From Allodiplogaster sudhausi (taxonomy: Eukaryota > Nematoda > Chromadorea > Rhabditida > Diplogasteridae): a stretch of DNA of 64,000 nucleotides. The stretch is taken from assembly GCA_945643635.1 (NCBI GenBank), contig CALZFC010000027.1, positions 2,651,501 through 2,715,500 of the forward strand. The letters are read 5' to 3'. Position numbers and translations under genes: made by a program. The notes beneath the pieces were generated by a model. It did no database searches. It saw only the letters and a program-made list of their open reading frames with translations, and was not told the DNA's origin. Positions 22,557 through 34,025 of the stretch are shown here, piece after piece. Within the stretch, counting starts at the first letter, position 1; the number at the start of each line of letters is the position of its first letter.

Positions 22557-23755
22557 TCATCCAAGCAGCGCGATATCTGCGCAAGTGAGAATGGTGACTG
22601 TCGTTGTCATGAACGTCCACGCCGTGCCGTCTGCGTTGCACATCAGCGTGATCGATAGGGTCATCGGCGCGTTCAGCGTTCCGGCAGCGCCAGCGTTAAA
22701 CTGTAACAAAAGCGAAGATAAATTTTTATGTAAGGAACTGCAAGGGCATCCACCCCACAAAATATAGACTCGGAGTGTTCTTCCATCAACTTGTGACTAT
22801 GTCCAGACCCTATTGATGCAAGCGATAAAGGATAGTTTTTTCAGGCTTGAGCTACCCCGACTTCTACTTTATGATTCCCCATAGCTCATTGGATTTCAGA
22901 CTGTTGCGCTAGAGCTCGCGGCATCGAATCCGCCGGATGGCAATATATTTTGCCCAAATATATCCTCTGCATTTACCATCATTTACTATGTGTATGCACT
23001 ACAGTTAGTAAGTCAATTGTTCTACTTGTTTTTCTTGTCACCCCTTCGAAAGTAAAAAAAAAAAGATTGCAGTCTAAATTACAAGGTACATGAAAAAGTG
23101 TAGGAGACGTCGTATGGAACTTTGTCAACAGTTACATAGTTTTATGACTTTACTCATTGCCTATGCGTACCTCGATGGTGGCGTCGTCTCCGTTGCAGAC
23201 GAGGGTGCGCGTCGCGCACGTGCCGGACGTGTCGATGACGTCACTGGCGAAGGGGATCTCACCGGCGCCGCCGCGCGGAGTCACGGACACCAGATCCCTT
23301 GCGCACGTCTTGCAGGACGCGGCAGCTATGCAAAGGAATTTCTTTTCGTTTTATGTTAATTTTCTACATATATTCTCTTCATAACTGCAAATAATCAAAC
23401 AAAGATTCAGACCTCGAATTCAATAAAGGATGATATAATGACACTGTGGAAAGATGTAGAGCAGAGTTGCTTTGATTTCTCGAAAGGAAACAACAAAATT
23501 TTTAATCACTTGGAAGAATTGGTAATTACCAGTAATCATTATAGTATGTAATGAAAATAGCTACGAGAAATGAAGTATGTACATACTCGTGGTGGTGGTT
23601 GCCACCGTGCTGGTGGTGGTGGTAGCCGGAGTGGGTGTAGTGGTGGCGCGCGTTGCGCCGCATCCGTTTGCGCTGTCGATGAGCAGCGACAAGGAGACGA
23701 GCGACACAACAACCAGCAGTTGTGACTCCCGTGGTCTTCCACTTCTGTTCAACAT
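22557..23755 (-). CDS. Secreted C6-domain (DUF281-type) protein
   Basis: Exons 23755-23587, 23325-23171 and 22700-22557 (169+155+144 nt) join in phase to give 155 residues ending at TGA. The N-terminus has a hydrophobic signal-peptide core (LLVVVSLVSLSLLI), then a Cys and a Thr/Pro-rich linker (about residues 33-56). The domain follows with exactly six cysteines in the spacing of the nematode C6 domain: SCKTC, GTCATRTLVC, LMCNADG, ITLTC-like VTILTC at the end. The start codon is the one giving a signal peptide. C6 proteins are extracellular with unknown biochemical role and often carry Thr-rich linkers. A TATA-like CCATATAAG lies near 23955 on the same strand. This gene is the best taxonomic marker in the window. 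Confidence 0.85.
22755..23080. repeat. Intronic repeat related to 36065-36200, plus tRNA-like block
   Basis: AGACTCGGAGTGT.C.TCCATC, AACTTGTG and TATTGATG.AAGCGATAAA recur at 36072-36145. The segment 22858-22910 (TAGCTCATTGG...CATCGAATCC) looks tRNA-derived. Both lie inside an intron of the C6 gene. Confidence 0.5.
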
Positions 23756-24986
23756 ACAACATCAAAATTTAAACTACTACAAAAAATTATCAAATTATCA
23801 AGCATACTTCGTTTGACAAATGAACAACGGATACAAAGTCTCAACCGCGTGTCTACTCAAGTTCTTCAAGATAGACTTACCGTTTTGGGTGCATTGGTAA
23901 CAGCTAGGCTTAGTTTGGCTTCGAACCAGCCAGATCGCTCGCCCATAGTCGTCTTATATGGCCATGCTTGCTCGCTGACGTCACCAGGCCAGCAACGGTG
24001 CAGCTTCATCCTTCCTCGTCCTGTTCTTTTTTTCCGTATTTTTCTCCCTCATTCTCCTTGCGTGGGCGAGTGGAGGAAGTTCGATCGAAGGCGTGGATCT
24101 CTTTTTTTCCAACGCCTTTTCCTTGCATCAATGGCCGAAAGGCACACTTTTCTACACATGGCCCCTGACCTTGCGCGCGCGCGTTCAGCCAGCGTACAAA
24201 ATAGAGTTTTGTGACCGACAACACACAAATTGTGCGAGTGAGTGCACAAACCAGATTGGAAAAGAGAGATAATCGGTGTGAGGAAGTCAATCACTTCGAT
24301 GCAATTCATTACGGGCAGCCATTATTTCCGAGCTCCCAATTTAAATGTTCTTCGCAGATTATCGATCGATCTGTTGCCTAAATCTCTATTCTGCACCCGA
24401 ACAGTGTGACTTTCTTTTAGAGTTTAAAATTATCATGTGTAAATATCATTGTTATGCATATAAAAAAACCGTGGACCTTCCTGTCTAACGAGAGTCGCAT
24501 GGAGGGACAGCGACAGAGCCTTCCAGGACATGGCGCTGGGCCGAGCACTCGGAGGATAGATATATGAGGTGATTCGAAGGAGAGGTTTGGTCTACATAAT
24601 TCTCCAACCGTTTTATTTGCCTATAATTCTGAAAATGATATTATGAAAACGAATCTTGAGGTAGCAACGGGTTCGCTGTCGAAACTTCTTGCCTGCTAGA
24701 GCAAGAACACTTATGTTAGCTATTTTTATTGAACATTAAAAATTCATGAAAAATTTAGTAATAAGTTCACAATTTTCTAATTTACGAATTTTACATTCGG
24801 TAATAGGGACCATAATATGCTAATTAGCAAAAGGACGCCCCTATGAAAAACATTCTAAAGTGCATGTGCATTTCTCTAACGATACAAGTTTATTCCCACT
24901 CATTACGCTCAACTATCCGTCCGGTGTTCGGTTGGCTCCTCCGAGTCTCTCTTCAGCTTCTCTCTGTCTGAGTCCATCTCTCGCCA
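23756..24986. other. Divergent intergenic region between the C6 gene and the type I membrane protein gene
   Basis: Contains a repeat (24205-24440) shared with 35205-35430: GTGACCGACA.CACACAAATT and CAGATTGGAAA.GAGAGATAA. A shorter shared block GAGC.CTCGGAGGATAGAT lies near 24545 and 35555. A 133-codon plus ORF (23813-24214) has no splice or family support. Confidence 0.5.
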
Positions 24987-27900
24987 ATGTTGCTTCTCAA
25001 GACTTGCTTCATTCTGCTGGTATGCGTGGGTCTCTCTAACACCAGCAGGAGGCCAGCGAAGGTAAGGAACAATTAACAACAGAGCGATAAAGAAGTATTA
25101 TTAAAAACTATACATGACGCGATTTGCGAGAGAATCAATATTAATCAAAAGTGCTTGGGCCCTAGAAAAATCATCATCTCCGATTTTGCTTTAAAGTTGT
25201 TTCTAGGTAAAGTTAGACCCGCAGAATCGAATGGGATTGGTCTTGAAGCCTAAAAAATTCATTTAAAAAAGTTATGAAGAATTGAAAAACTGCGCATCTT
25301 TTTGAGAAGGTCGAGTTGGGCTCATGTTTAAGAAAATCTCTCCGCGCACAGTAATGCAATATACGTGAAAATTTTATGGTAGATAGAAAGATATTGCTTA
25401 TATGAATAGTGAAAACAGAATTTGAAAATTTTCAAATATCGATTTTTTACGTGCTCTCAAACTCAATGAGGAATGTACATGTTATATTTCAATTTACGCA
25501 GACAGTTTTGAATGCATCGTATAGAGCATAAAAGTGGCTTTCTAATGATATATAGGATGTTTCATTTCGACGAACTATGCGGCTTTTGTATGCGTTCAGG
25601 TCATGCGCAACAGTGAAAACTGGCACAGAATCGCGGCGCGACGCGATATTTTTCGCATTCAAATATCGAATTTCTATATATCTAGTGGTATTTTGTTTTT
25701 TGATTTTTCTTTTTACTTTTATTTAACGATTAAGCTCATTTTTGAGCAAAAAATACACTTTTCCACCAAATATTAACGAATTCACTCTTCTCCGCAAAAG
25801 GAGACCGAGTTGCCGTGAAAGTGTGTTAAATTTGCTACAAAGTAACATTCTTGAAACATAAATTCAAGGAAGGTTTTTCTCGCAAAAAATCGAAAAGCGA
25901 CTAAAATCAGCTATAACACTATGTAAATACACCAATTCACCAGATTTTCACCGCATGAATTAGAATATTCGAATGTGTAAATTGGAATATTCGAATTCGA
26001 CATCCCTGGTGAATCTGTTGAATTGGTGTATTTACAAAGTGTTATAGCTGGTTTTAGCCGCTTTTCGATTTGTTGCGAGAAAAAATTTCCTTTAATTTAA
26101 TTATCAATTGTTGTATTTATTCCGGACTCATTTATTGATTTTTATTGAATTATAATAAATAAAGTTATAATATAGTCTTAAAAAGAGAAAGATAATTTTA
26201 AGATTATCCAGCGTGAATAATTGTCTTCATTCAGAAGGACTGCTACGACTGGAACAGCGGCACAAACATCGTGTTGTCATGCCGCAAGAACACGGGTATC
26301 TTAAAGACCGATTACCGGTACTGCTGGCACCGACTTGGACATTCACTCAGCGACAAGCTGACGTGTTTTACTCAAGAAAACGAGCGCGATTGGAGGGGGC
26401 CATTTCCGAATTGCCATTAGGGTCAGCTGCTTATCATAATTTAGATGTCACCTCTATTTTAACAATATGTTAATTACTACAGGTTTGAGTGCCATAACTA
26501 CGACGAGTCTCTTAGTTCGTTTTGTTATATTTTAGAGTGGAAGAACGGCAAATTCCAGCGACTTTCCTGCGTATGTGGCGACGATGGATTCGGAGGGGAT
26601 TCGCAGCTGAATTTGTCCACGATCCCTGACGCAATCGATCGGATCCACCACTTCATTCGCAAGGAATATCCAGAGCAGGAGAGTGGCACTGAAACGATTG
26701 CCGTAGATACGGTAATCTATTAATTTTGGGTATTAACAGATAACAACTATATTAGAGAATATCTAAATAGACACGTTTAAAATGTATACTTGTAATAGAA
26801 ACGGCAAAAGTTGAACTAATAGTTTTTTGCAACGTAGATGTTGGCGGCCCTGTATAAGCGGCTTCCAACAACTACAACACCACCTGCTCTTCCAACGACC
26901 ACAAGGCAAGTCCGACTTTTGTACAATAATTCTTATAACAAGAAAATTAGCCAAATTTGCAGTTTACCGACATTGATGACTTCGGATGCCACAGAATTCG
27001 ACATTTCGGATTTTACCGACCTCGCGACATCGCATGTCACTGAAGTGGACAATTCGAGTGCTACCTCTGAGAAGTCAGTTAAGAAAGCATGTCAGTATCC
27101 TTCGATCAAGGCCTGCCCTAGGAATTTTTTTCGAGTTTGTTCATGAAAATTGGTTACAGTATACAACTCGACGTGGCCAACAAAATAGGCTATATTTCAA
27201 ACTTGAAAAAAATTTTCCGCGCGGGACCCGGTGCAGTAATATTGAAAATTTCACTTGTCATAACTCGCTTAAAACATATAGTTAGACAGCCATCGGAGTA
27301 TCAGTGGATAGCTATTTCAAAGGGCTTTAATTTTCGTCTAGATGTCTGTTTTCATAAGATTTCATTTTGGGCCTAAAATACGGCCCTAAGTATTTTCGAA
27401 GGCGGTTTTTGGCCAACTTAAGTATTTTATGCTCATTTCTGCAAAACTGCTCCTACATAGGCTTAAAGTGCGTGAAATTTGCTACAACATATGTATCTTT
27501 CAAAAGAAATAAACGTCTCGCTCTTAGGTTCCCAAACGCTTGAACAAGATCCTGTGTAAAATGTAACACCGTGCAGCACATTCTGCGATCCATAACTGCG
27601 CTCAATATCAATATTACAAAATCGTAAGTATATCATCTAAGAGCTCTCACGGAGATCTTTAAATGTTACATACATTATTTTATTGAAAAGTTTCAATTTA
27701 TATGGGAAATTTCGTTTTGTAAAATTAGAAGGCTTAAAAAACTACTTTAAAAACATTTTCGCCTGTGTAAACATACATCATAAGAAAGAGGATGAAATTT
27801 GCTACAAGATGAACTCCTTTCAATGGAATTCCATGCATACCAGGGGTGTATCGGAATTCCGAATTCCGAATTCCGACCTTGTTTCCCTTCCGAATTCCGG

Positions 27901-30082
27901 TTTCCGAATTCCGTTATGAAAGGGAGCCTTCTGAATTCCGAATTCCGAATGCCGTTATGAAGGCCCGACTTTTTTTTTCGAAATTTTGTAGCTCAGCCGT
28001 GCACATTTTATGTATTAATCTAAGAAGAAAACTGAAGCCAGCCCTGAGAAAATTGACGCCAGGTTGGCCAAATGTTAATGAAGCTTTCATTTTGAGTCGG
28101 GCGAAATTACAATGAAATGTTTGGTAATCTTTTGGGAAGCGCATTTTGGTAAAACTGAAATAAATTTCCAAACTTCACAATATATAAAGTGCTGACATAA
28201 ACTGAAATTATAAAGTTATCGCGTCTAAAGTAGATCAGTCAGTGGTATGGGCCAAGGCACGGTACGGAACTCGATCAAAAAGGATTAGGTCTCTTGGACC
28301 CCTGGGGGCACGAGATACAGACCCCTCCAAAAGTCAAAAATTTCGTCTGACGCTTCCACTTAGAGCCACTTAGAACGAAAGTTCGATGAAGTCATATTCG
28401 ACACAGTGTTCAAGCCGATTCCCTTGTTGGGCGGTCGGTTGGACGGTGCCGATGGTAGCCGACGTTACCCAGAAAGATGTGGTAGGGAGAGAGAGGTGAG
28501 TCGTATAGGAGCAGCAAGGCTGGAGATAAGCATGGAATTATCATGCTCGGCGATCTCCCTATCGCTGATCTTCTCCTCCGAGCCGACGATCAATAAAAAT
28601 ATTTGACAATGTTTTCTTCAGCTTTCATCAAGTTTTTAATGGCACGGCAGAGCACATCCACCATCTAATCTCATTGTTGTTTTATGCCCCAAGCGCGGGA
28701 GATAGGCCAAAATTAGGGCGAAAAAGTCCCATTTTTCTTATTGAAACTTGAAGTTCCGAATTCCGAATTCCGATTTCCGAATTCCGTTATGAAAGGGGGC
28801 CTTCCGAATTCCGAATTCCGTTATGAAAATTTTTATTTAGGTTATTCGAATTAGAATATTCCAATCCTTTTTTTCTACAGTTTTTTCATAAGACCTTGTT
28901 ATCCTACTCTTATGGCTTATAACAAAAGATCGTATGCATGGAACTCCATTGAAAGGGGTTCATCTTGTAGCAAATTTCATCCTCTTTCTTATGATGTATG
29001 CTTACACAGGCGAAAATGTTTTTAAAGTAGTTTTTAAAGCCTTCAAATTGTACAAAACTAAATTTCCCATATAAATTGAAACTTTTCAATAAAATAATGT
29101 ATGCAACATTTGAAGATCTCCGTGAGAGCTCTTAGATGATATACTTACGATTTTGTAATATTGACATTGAGCGCAGTTATGGATCGCAGAATGTGCTTGC
29201 ACGGTGTAGAGCGAGACGTTTATTTCTTTTGAAAGAGACATATCTTATAGTAAATTTCACGCACTTTAAGCCTATGTAGGAGCCGTTCTGCAGAAATGAG
29301 CATAAAATACTTAAGTTGGCCAAAAACCGCCCTCGAAAATAATTAGGGCCCTATTTTAGGCCCAAAATGAAATTTTATGAAAACAGACATCTGGACAAAA
29401 ATTAAAGCCCTTTGAAAAAGCTATCCAATGATACCTCGATGGTTGTCTAACTATATGTTTTAAGCGAGTTATAACAAGTGAAATTTTCAATATTACTGCA
29501 CCGGGTCCCGCGCGGAAAATTTTTCAAGTTTGAAATATAGCCTATTTTGTTGACCACGTCGAGTTGTATACTGTAACCAATTTTCGTGAACAAACTCAAA
29601 AAAATTCCTAGGGCAGGTCGTAAAAGGGCCCTGCTCGAGTCTAATGGACATCCTGTCTTAAGAAGCGTAAGAAAACATGAGCTTATTTTTTCAGCAATCA
29701 CCATCTTGGAACATAAGTAATGTAACGACAAAACTTCTGATTTTGTCTCTGAAAGAGTTTATATTTCCTGTATAAAAATTTTTACCTTCCTCGATTTAAT
29801 CAATGATTTTAGTGCGCCAGTTCCACATCCATATCTGAGGCCCATCTTCACGTTTGCGGTATCAGTTTTCGAACAAAAAAAAAAGAGTTTCTAATCGCAT
29901 CAACGATATATTTTTGTCCGTATTATTTATTCAAAAATATTTTTTCAAAAAACATTTTGTTTAATATTTAAAAATTTCAGTTCTTCTGGGTTGATGTTGG
30001 CTTCTTCGCAGTCGCTGTGCTCATTGCTCTGGGCGTCATTTTCCTTCTGGCATACAAAATCTGCATAGTGGTCCGATCCTAA
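24987..30082 (+). CDS. Type I membrane protein with Cys-rich ectodomain, six exons
   Basis: Exons 24987-25061, 26235-26362, 26483-26711, 26838-26905, 26963-27077 and 29981-30082 give 717 nt and 238 residues with all phases closing. Layout: signal peptide (MLLLKTCFILLVCVGLSNTS, residues 1-20); Cys-rich ectodomain (KDCYDW, SCRKN, RYCWHRLGH, FECHNYDES, LSCVCGDDGFGG) to ~residue 144; Thr/Pro/Ser-rich stalk (~145-205); one helix (GFFAVAVLIALGVIFLLAY) and a short basic tail (KICIVVRS). The donor after residue 67 (AC|GTGTTT) was chosen because reading on gives a TAG at 26418-26420. Exon 4 ends at a GC donor (AAG|GCAAGT). Intron 1 holds a hairpin MITE; intron 5 holds a foldback transposon. Probable cell-surface protein; ectodomain family not recognised. 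Confidence 0.7.
25865..26097. mobile_element. Hairpin MITE in intron 1 of the type I membrane protein gene
   Basis: Two near-perfect inverted arms of about 80 bp (outer part TTTTCTCGCAA..AATCGAAAAGCG, inner part CACCAATTCA) flank a 70-bp AT-rich centre containing GAATATTCGAAT palindromes. No coding capacity. Confidence 0.85.
27113..29620. mobile_element. Foldback transposon, ~0.7-kb inverted arms with ~1.1-kb loop
   Basis: Left arm 27113-27841 and right arm 28931-29620 are highly similar inverted copies. Both start CCTGCCCTAGGAATTTTTTT at the outer end and finish near CCATGCATAC. The left arm has about 45 extra bp after AACGTCTCGCTCT. The loop contains clustered TTCCGAATTCCG repeats at both sides (27853-27957 and 28752-28825) ending in GTTATGAAAGGG. 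No transposase was found. The element sits in intron 5 of the type I membrane protein gene. Target duplication not clear. Confidence 0.85.
27853..28825. repeat. GAATTCCG repeats in the foldback loop
   Basis: At least five clustered GAATTCCGAATTCCG copies lie in each of two blocks (27853-27957 and 28752-28825), separated by unique sequence. This is the innermost structure of the foldback element. Confidence 0.8.
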
Positions 30083-30669
30083 AACATGAATAAAGCATGG
30101 CGGTATCATTATGAAAATGAGGAGAAACTGCATTTTATTTCGAGCAACGATGAAATGGCCTCTCCTGTTGGGCAATTATATTCATATAAATATTGCGTAT
30201 TTGTTGTTGTTGTAATAGTGCCATGAGATTGGTCGCTCACAATTATTTTTTACAAAAGCCAGAGCCTATTCTCTTATTTCCAAGTAAAGTCACCAGCACA
30301 TGAGTGCTTCTGCTTCTCTCATTGCTACTCGGCTGACTCGCGCCAATACTGGCGATGGTATCTCTGGAGACGCGGAGGCTGGCGTCCAACCCGCTTCCTC
30401 ATCCTCTTCCTACGCCGCGACATCCGCAAAATTACGATATAAAATTTTCTGGTTTTCTATTGTTTCTGTTTTGTTTTGAACAAAAGATTGGCGCTCTTTT
30501 TAACAACCGGTTTTTGGCTTATTTTGGGAAAAACAATTTGTAGATATCCATGCATATATGCACATATATATATGTATAATGTATAGATATGTATAGTTGA
30601 AAGTTGAGGTCGCTCATATTGCCTAGATTTCATGGACTATAGTCATTTTCTGATTCAAATGTGTCATTG

Positions 30670-30718
<49 letters not shown>

Positions 30719-31222
30719 TCTTCTCTTCTCTCCTTCTATCGTCTTCTCTCTCGTTCTCTTTCTTTCTCTTACCGTCTCTCTCTCCCTTTCTCATTCGTTC
30801 CATCTTTATCAATCTCTTTTCTGTCTCAAAACAATGCGGTTCGAATGTTCCAATGTTGTCTTTTATGTCCAACTGACTTCCGGCATGGTACTCCTTTTTT
30901 CCTAAACAATCCTTTTCGGAAAGTAGAAAAGGCACTCGCCAACAGTGAAGTTGCATTCCGTTGCATCTCCTCCAAGACGATATCTTTTTACTCCAGCATA
31001 TATCTTTTATTCTCTTTTCTTTCTGGAAAAAATTGGAAAACTTTCTAATAACCTGTTCACTCTCTCTCTCTCTCAACAGAGAAATATGTACATATATGTA
31101 CATACATATATCTCTTTGCGCTATTTGACATTCTCTCTCACTCTTTATCTCTCTCCCTCTCTTTCTTTCTATTATTCTCAATCTCCCTCACTCTCTCTCT
31201 CTCTCTGCTATTCGGCTTTCTC

Positions 31223-31262
<40 letters not shown>

Positions 31263-31317
31263 CTAATAGGCTTTCCCTCTCTCTCTCTCTCTCTCTCTCT
31301 CTGCTAATAGGCTTTCC

Positions 31318-31357
<40 letters not shown>

Positions 31358-31456
31358 TAATAGGCTTTCCCTCTCTCTCTCTCTCAGCTATTAGGCTTTC
31401 TCTCTTTCTTTTCCCTCGCTCACTCTTTACTTTTTCCTCAGCGTTGTTCAAGAAAC
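30083..31456. other. Intergenic region upstream of the FLVCR-like gene, CT-rich
   Basis: CT microsatellites at 30670-30790 and 31050-31440. The last pyrimidine run ends TTTTTCCTCAG at 31441, 16 nt before the FLVCR-like start codon, a plausible trans- or cis-splice acceptor. Confidence 0.5.
31195..31400 (+). repeat. Minisatellite: GCTAATAGGCTTTCCC plus CT run
   Basis: Five copies of a GCTATTCGGCTTTC or GCTAATAGGCTTTCC core at about 31207, 31261, 31302, 31355 and 31387, separated by CT microsatellite of variable length. Confidence 0.85.
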
Positions 31457-33405
31457 ATGCCAGAAACCCAGGAGAAGTCAGCAATGGCTTCGATCGTTGA
31501 TTCCCCGTCACTGGGGAGAGCTTCCTTCATCGCACAACCAACCGCAGCACCTGCTGTCAACAAGGTCTACCAGCAGAGGTTCTTCTTGGTTTTTTATTGG
31601 CTAATGCTACATGGGTTTCTTTTATGGTTTTTATTTTGCTTACCCTCATTTACCCTTCTCTCTCTCTCTCTCTCTCTTCTATGCACATATCTTTCCCTCT
31701 CTTCTCTTTATCTCTTTGTCTCTCTCTTTTTTAGATGGTTCATCCTCGTGTGCCTTCTCGCCTTCTCCAATGCCACAGTTAGTCGATCAATCGAAAATTT
31801 GTCATTTTCAATCTCTATTTTCGGCTGCTTTTGGTGGTCGTCCCCTTTTTGCACTCACCTTTTCCGTCTCTTTCATTATCACGAAAGCTCAATCCACCAT
31901 TAACGGCGTACTAAAAAAACCCCAACCAACCTTAGCTTATCAACCATTTTCTTTCTCTCTAGCCCATTTTTCTTTCTCTCTCGCACACTTTCTCTCGCTC
32001 TCTCATTCTATCTCCTTCCTCTCTCTCTCTCTCAGATGTGGATGACATACTCGTCCCTCTCGACAGCTACCGCACGCTTCTTCTGTGACCTGAAAGAAGA
32101 AGACGATTCTTGCCGTATTGGCATACGGACGACTCAGATTTTCCAGGTTATCAGCCGTTTTATTCTGTCCGATATTTATTTTCGTTTCAAAGCGGTCGCG
32201 GAAGAATATTGACTCCATGCAGAATTCAAAGTCTAAAGTGGTAATTTAAAACCTGTGTCTAATTCATTCCGAATATGTAAGTCGAAGACTGGTATCGTTG
32301 TCAGTCTTCGATTTACATATTCGCGAGGGTCGTCTCCATTCGGTTTGAGGGCCAACAAAGTCATGAATTATTGTAGATAATGGCAACGATTCTCGGCATC
32401 ACGGGAATATTAGTCACGAATCGCTATGGAATCAAGTCATCAGTATGATTTTTTTTCTCCTTCTCTGCATCTTGTGTCTTTTAACTTTTCATCTTTTCAA
32501 ACTTCACAAGATTACTGTTTCTTAGATGCTCGGATAGATTTATTTCATTCAGAGAAATGCCGTTTTATCCCATTCGAATTTCTCTGGACTGTTTATCATC
32601 TTTCTCTCCATCTCTCTCTCTCACTCTCGCCCATCCCATACAGGTGCTGACGGGTGACTCGCTGAACGTGGCAGGTGCCCTGGTACGCTCGCTGTCGTCT
32701 TTGCCAGTCTTCGACTTCCATATTCGTGAGGGCCTTCTCCATTGCGGTTAGAGGGCCATCAACGTCATGTATGGTGTATGCTAATTAAGTATGTTTGGTT
32801 CAATGACATCAGCCTTTGCAGGGTCGATCCTCGCTGCTTCTGCCCAGCCCTTTTTCTTTCCCAAGGTACACACCGAGAAAGATTGTGACGTGTGATGTCA
32901 CAATTTCATGTTTCAATATAGTATTGATTTTACTTCAATACAATTGCATTCCATCGCCCATGTCAGTCACAATTTTGGATGATACATAAATTTTATGTCA
33001 CATTTTCTTCAGTGCGTAGCCGAGAACTGCTTCCCTGAAAATCGGCGTACTCTCGCCAATTCGCTCTCTTTCATAGGTCATTTATTTTAAGTGTATTGTT
33101 ACAAAAGTTCAAATCTGTGAATGTTACATTATTGTATAGCGAATCCTCTCGGCGTCGCTGCTGGCTCAGTCTTGTCGGCGCTGATGATTAATGACGATAT
33201 AAAGCGTGACTCTTGGGATTTCTTCAAGCTGGTTAACAAGTCTTTTTTTATATATTTGATTTAATAAATACCACGTATATTTAGAAAACATCTCTTTCTC
33301 TCTCTCTCTCTTTCTCTCTCTTTCTCTCGCTCTCTCTCTTTCTCTATCTCTTTCGTTCTCTCATTCTCTCCTCTCTTTCTCTCTCTCTCTTTCTTTCTCA
33401 CTCTC

Positions 33406-33437
<32 letters not shown>

Positions 33438-33485
33438 ACTCTCTTTCTCTCTTTCTCTCTCTCTTTCTCTCTCTCCTTCTCCCTC

Positions 33486-33530
<45 letters not shown>

Positions 33531-33989
33531 TTCTCTCCAATACAACGCTTCCTCCCGTCTTCAGAATGTCATCTTAGCGGTACTTCCCTCCATAGTGTTC
33601 GTGGCCTCACTCTTCATAAGCCATGTCTCTCCTCACTCTACTCCTTCCAACTGCGCTGCTGCTCCTGACTTTCTTCTTGGCATCTTCTCCGTATGTAAGT
33701 CAGTCTCTCTCTTTTTCTCTCTCTCTCTCTCTCTTTCTCTTTATCTTTCTCTCTCTCGCTCTCTTTCTTTCTCTGTCTCTCTCTCTTTCTTTCTCTCACT
33801 CTTTCTCAGACTCTTTCTCTCTCTCGTTCTCTTTCTTTCTCTGTCTCTCTCTCTTCTCTCTATCTTTCTCTTCTCTCTCTCTATCTTTCTCGCTCTTTCT
33901 TTGTCTCTCTCTATCTTTCTCTCCCTCTATCCATCTCTCTCTTTCTCTATCTCTCTCTCTCTCTCCCTCTCTTTCTCTCTTTCTTTCTT

Positions 33990-34025
<36 letters not shown>

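Noticed and set aside
23813..24214. 133-codon plus ORF between divergent genes
   Set aside because: Overlaps a dispersed repeat and probable promoter region; no recognisable domain.
27846..28171. ORFs across GAATTCCG repeats
   Set aside because: Repeat-encoded (NSEFRIP-type) translation inside the foldback loop.
29945..30175. Minus ORF with a signal-peptide-like start (MQFLLIFIMIPPCFIHVLG)
   Set aside because: It is antisense to the transmembrane exon 29981-30082 of the plus-strand gene, whose phase and acceptor are well supported.
31195..31400. CRISPR-like array
   Set aside because: Spacers are CT microsatellite of varying length; this is a eukaryotic minisatellite.
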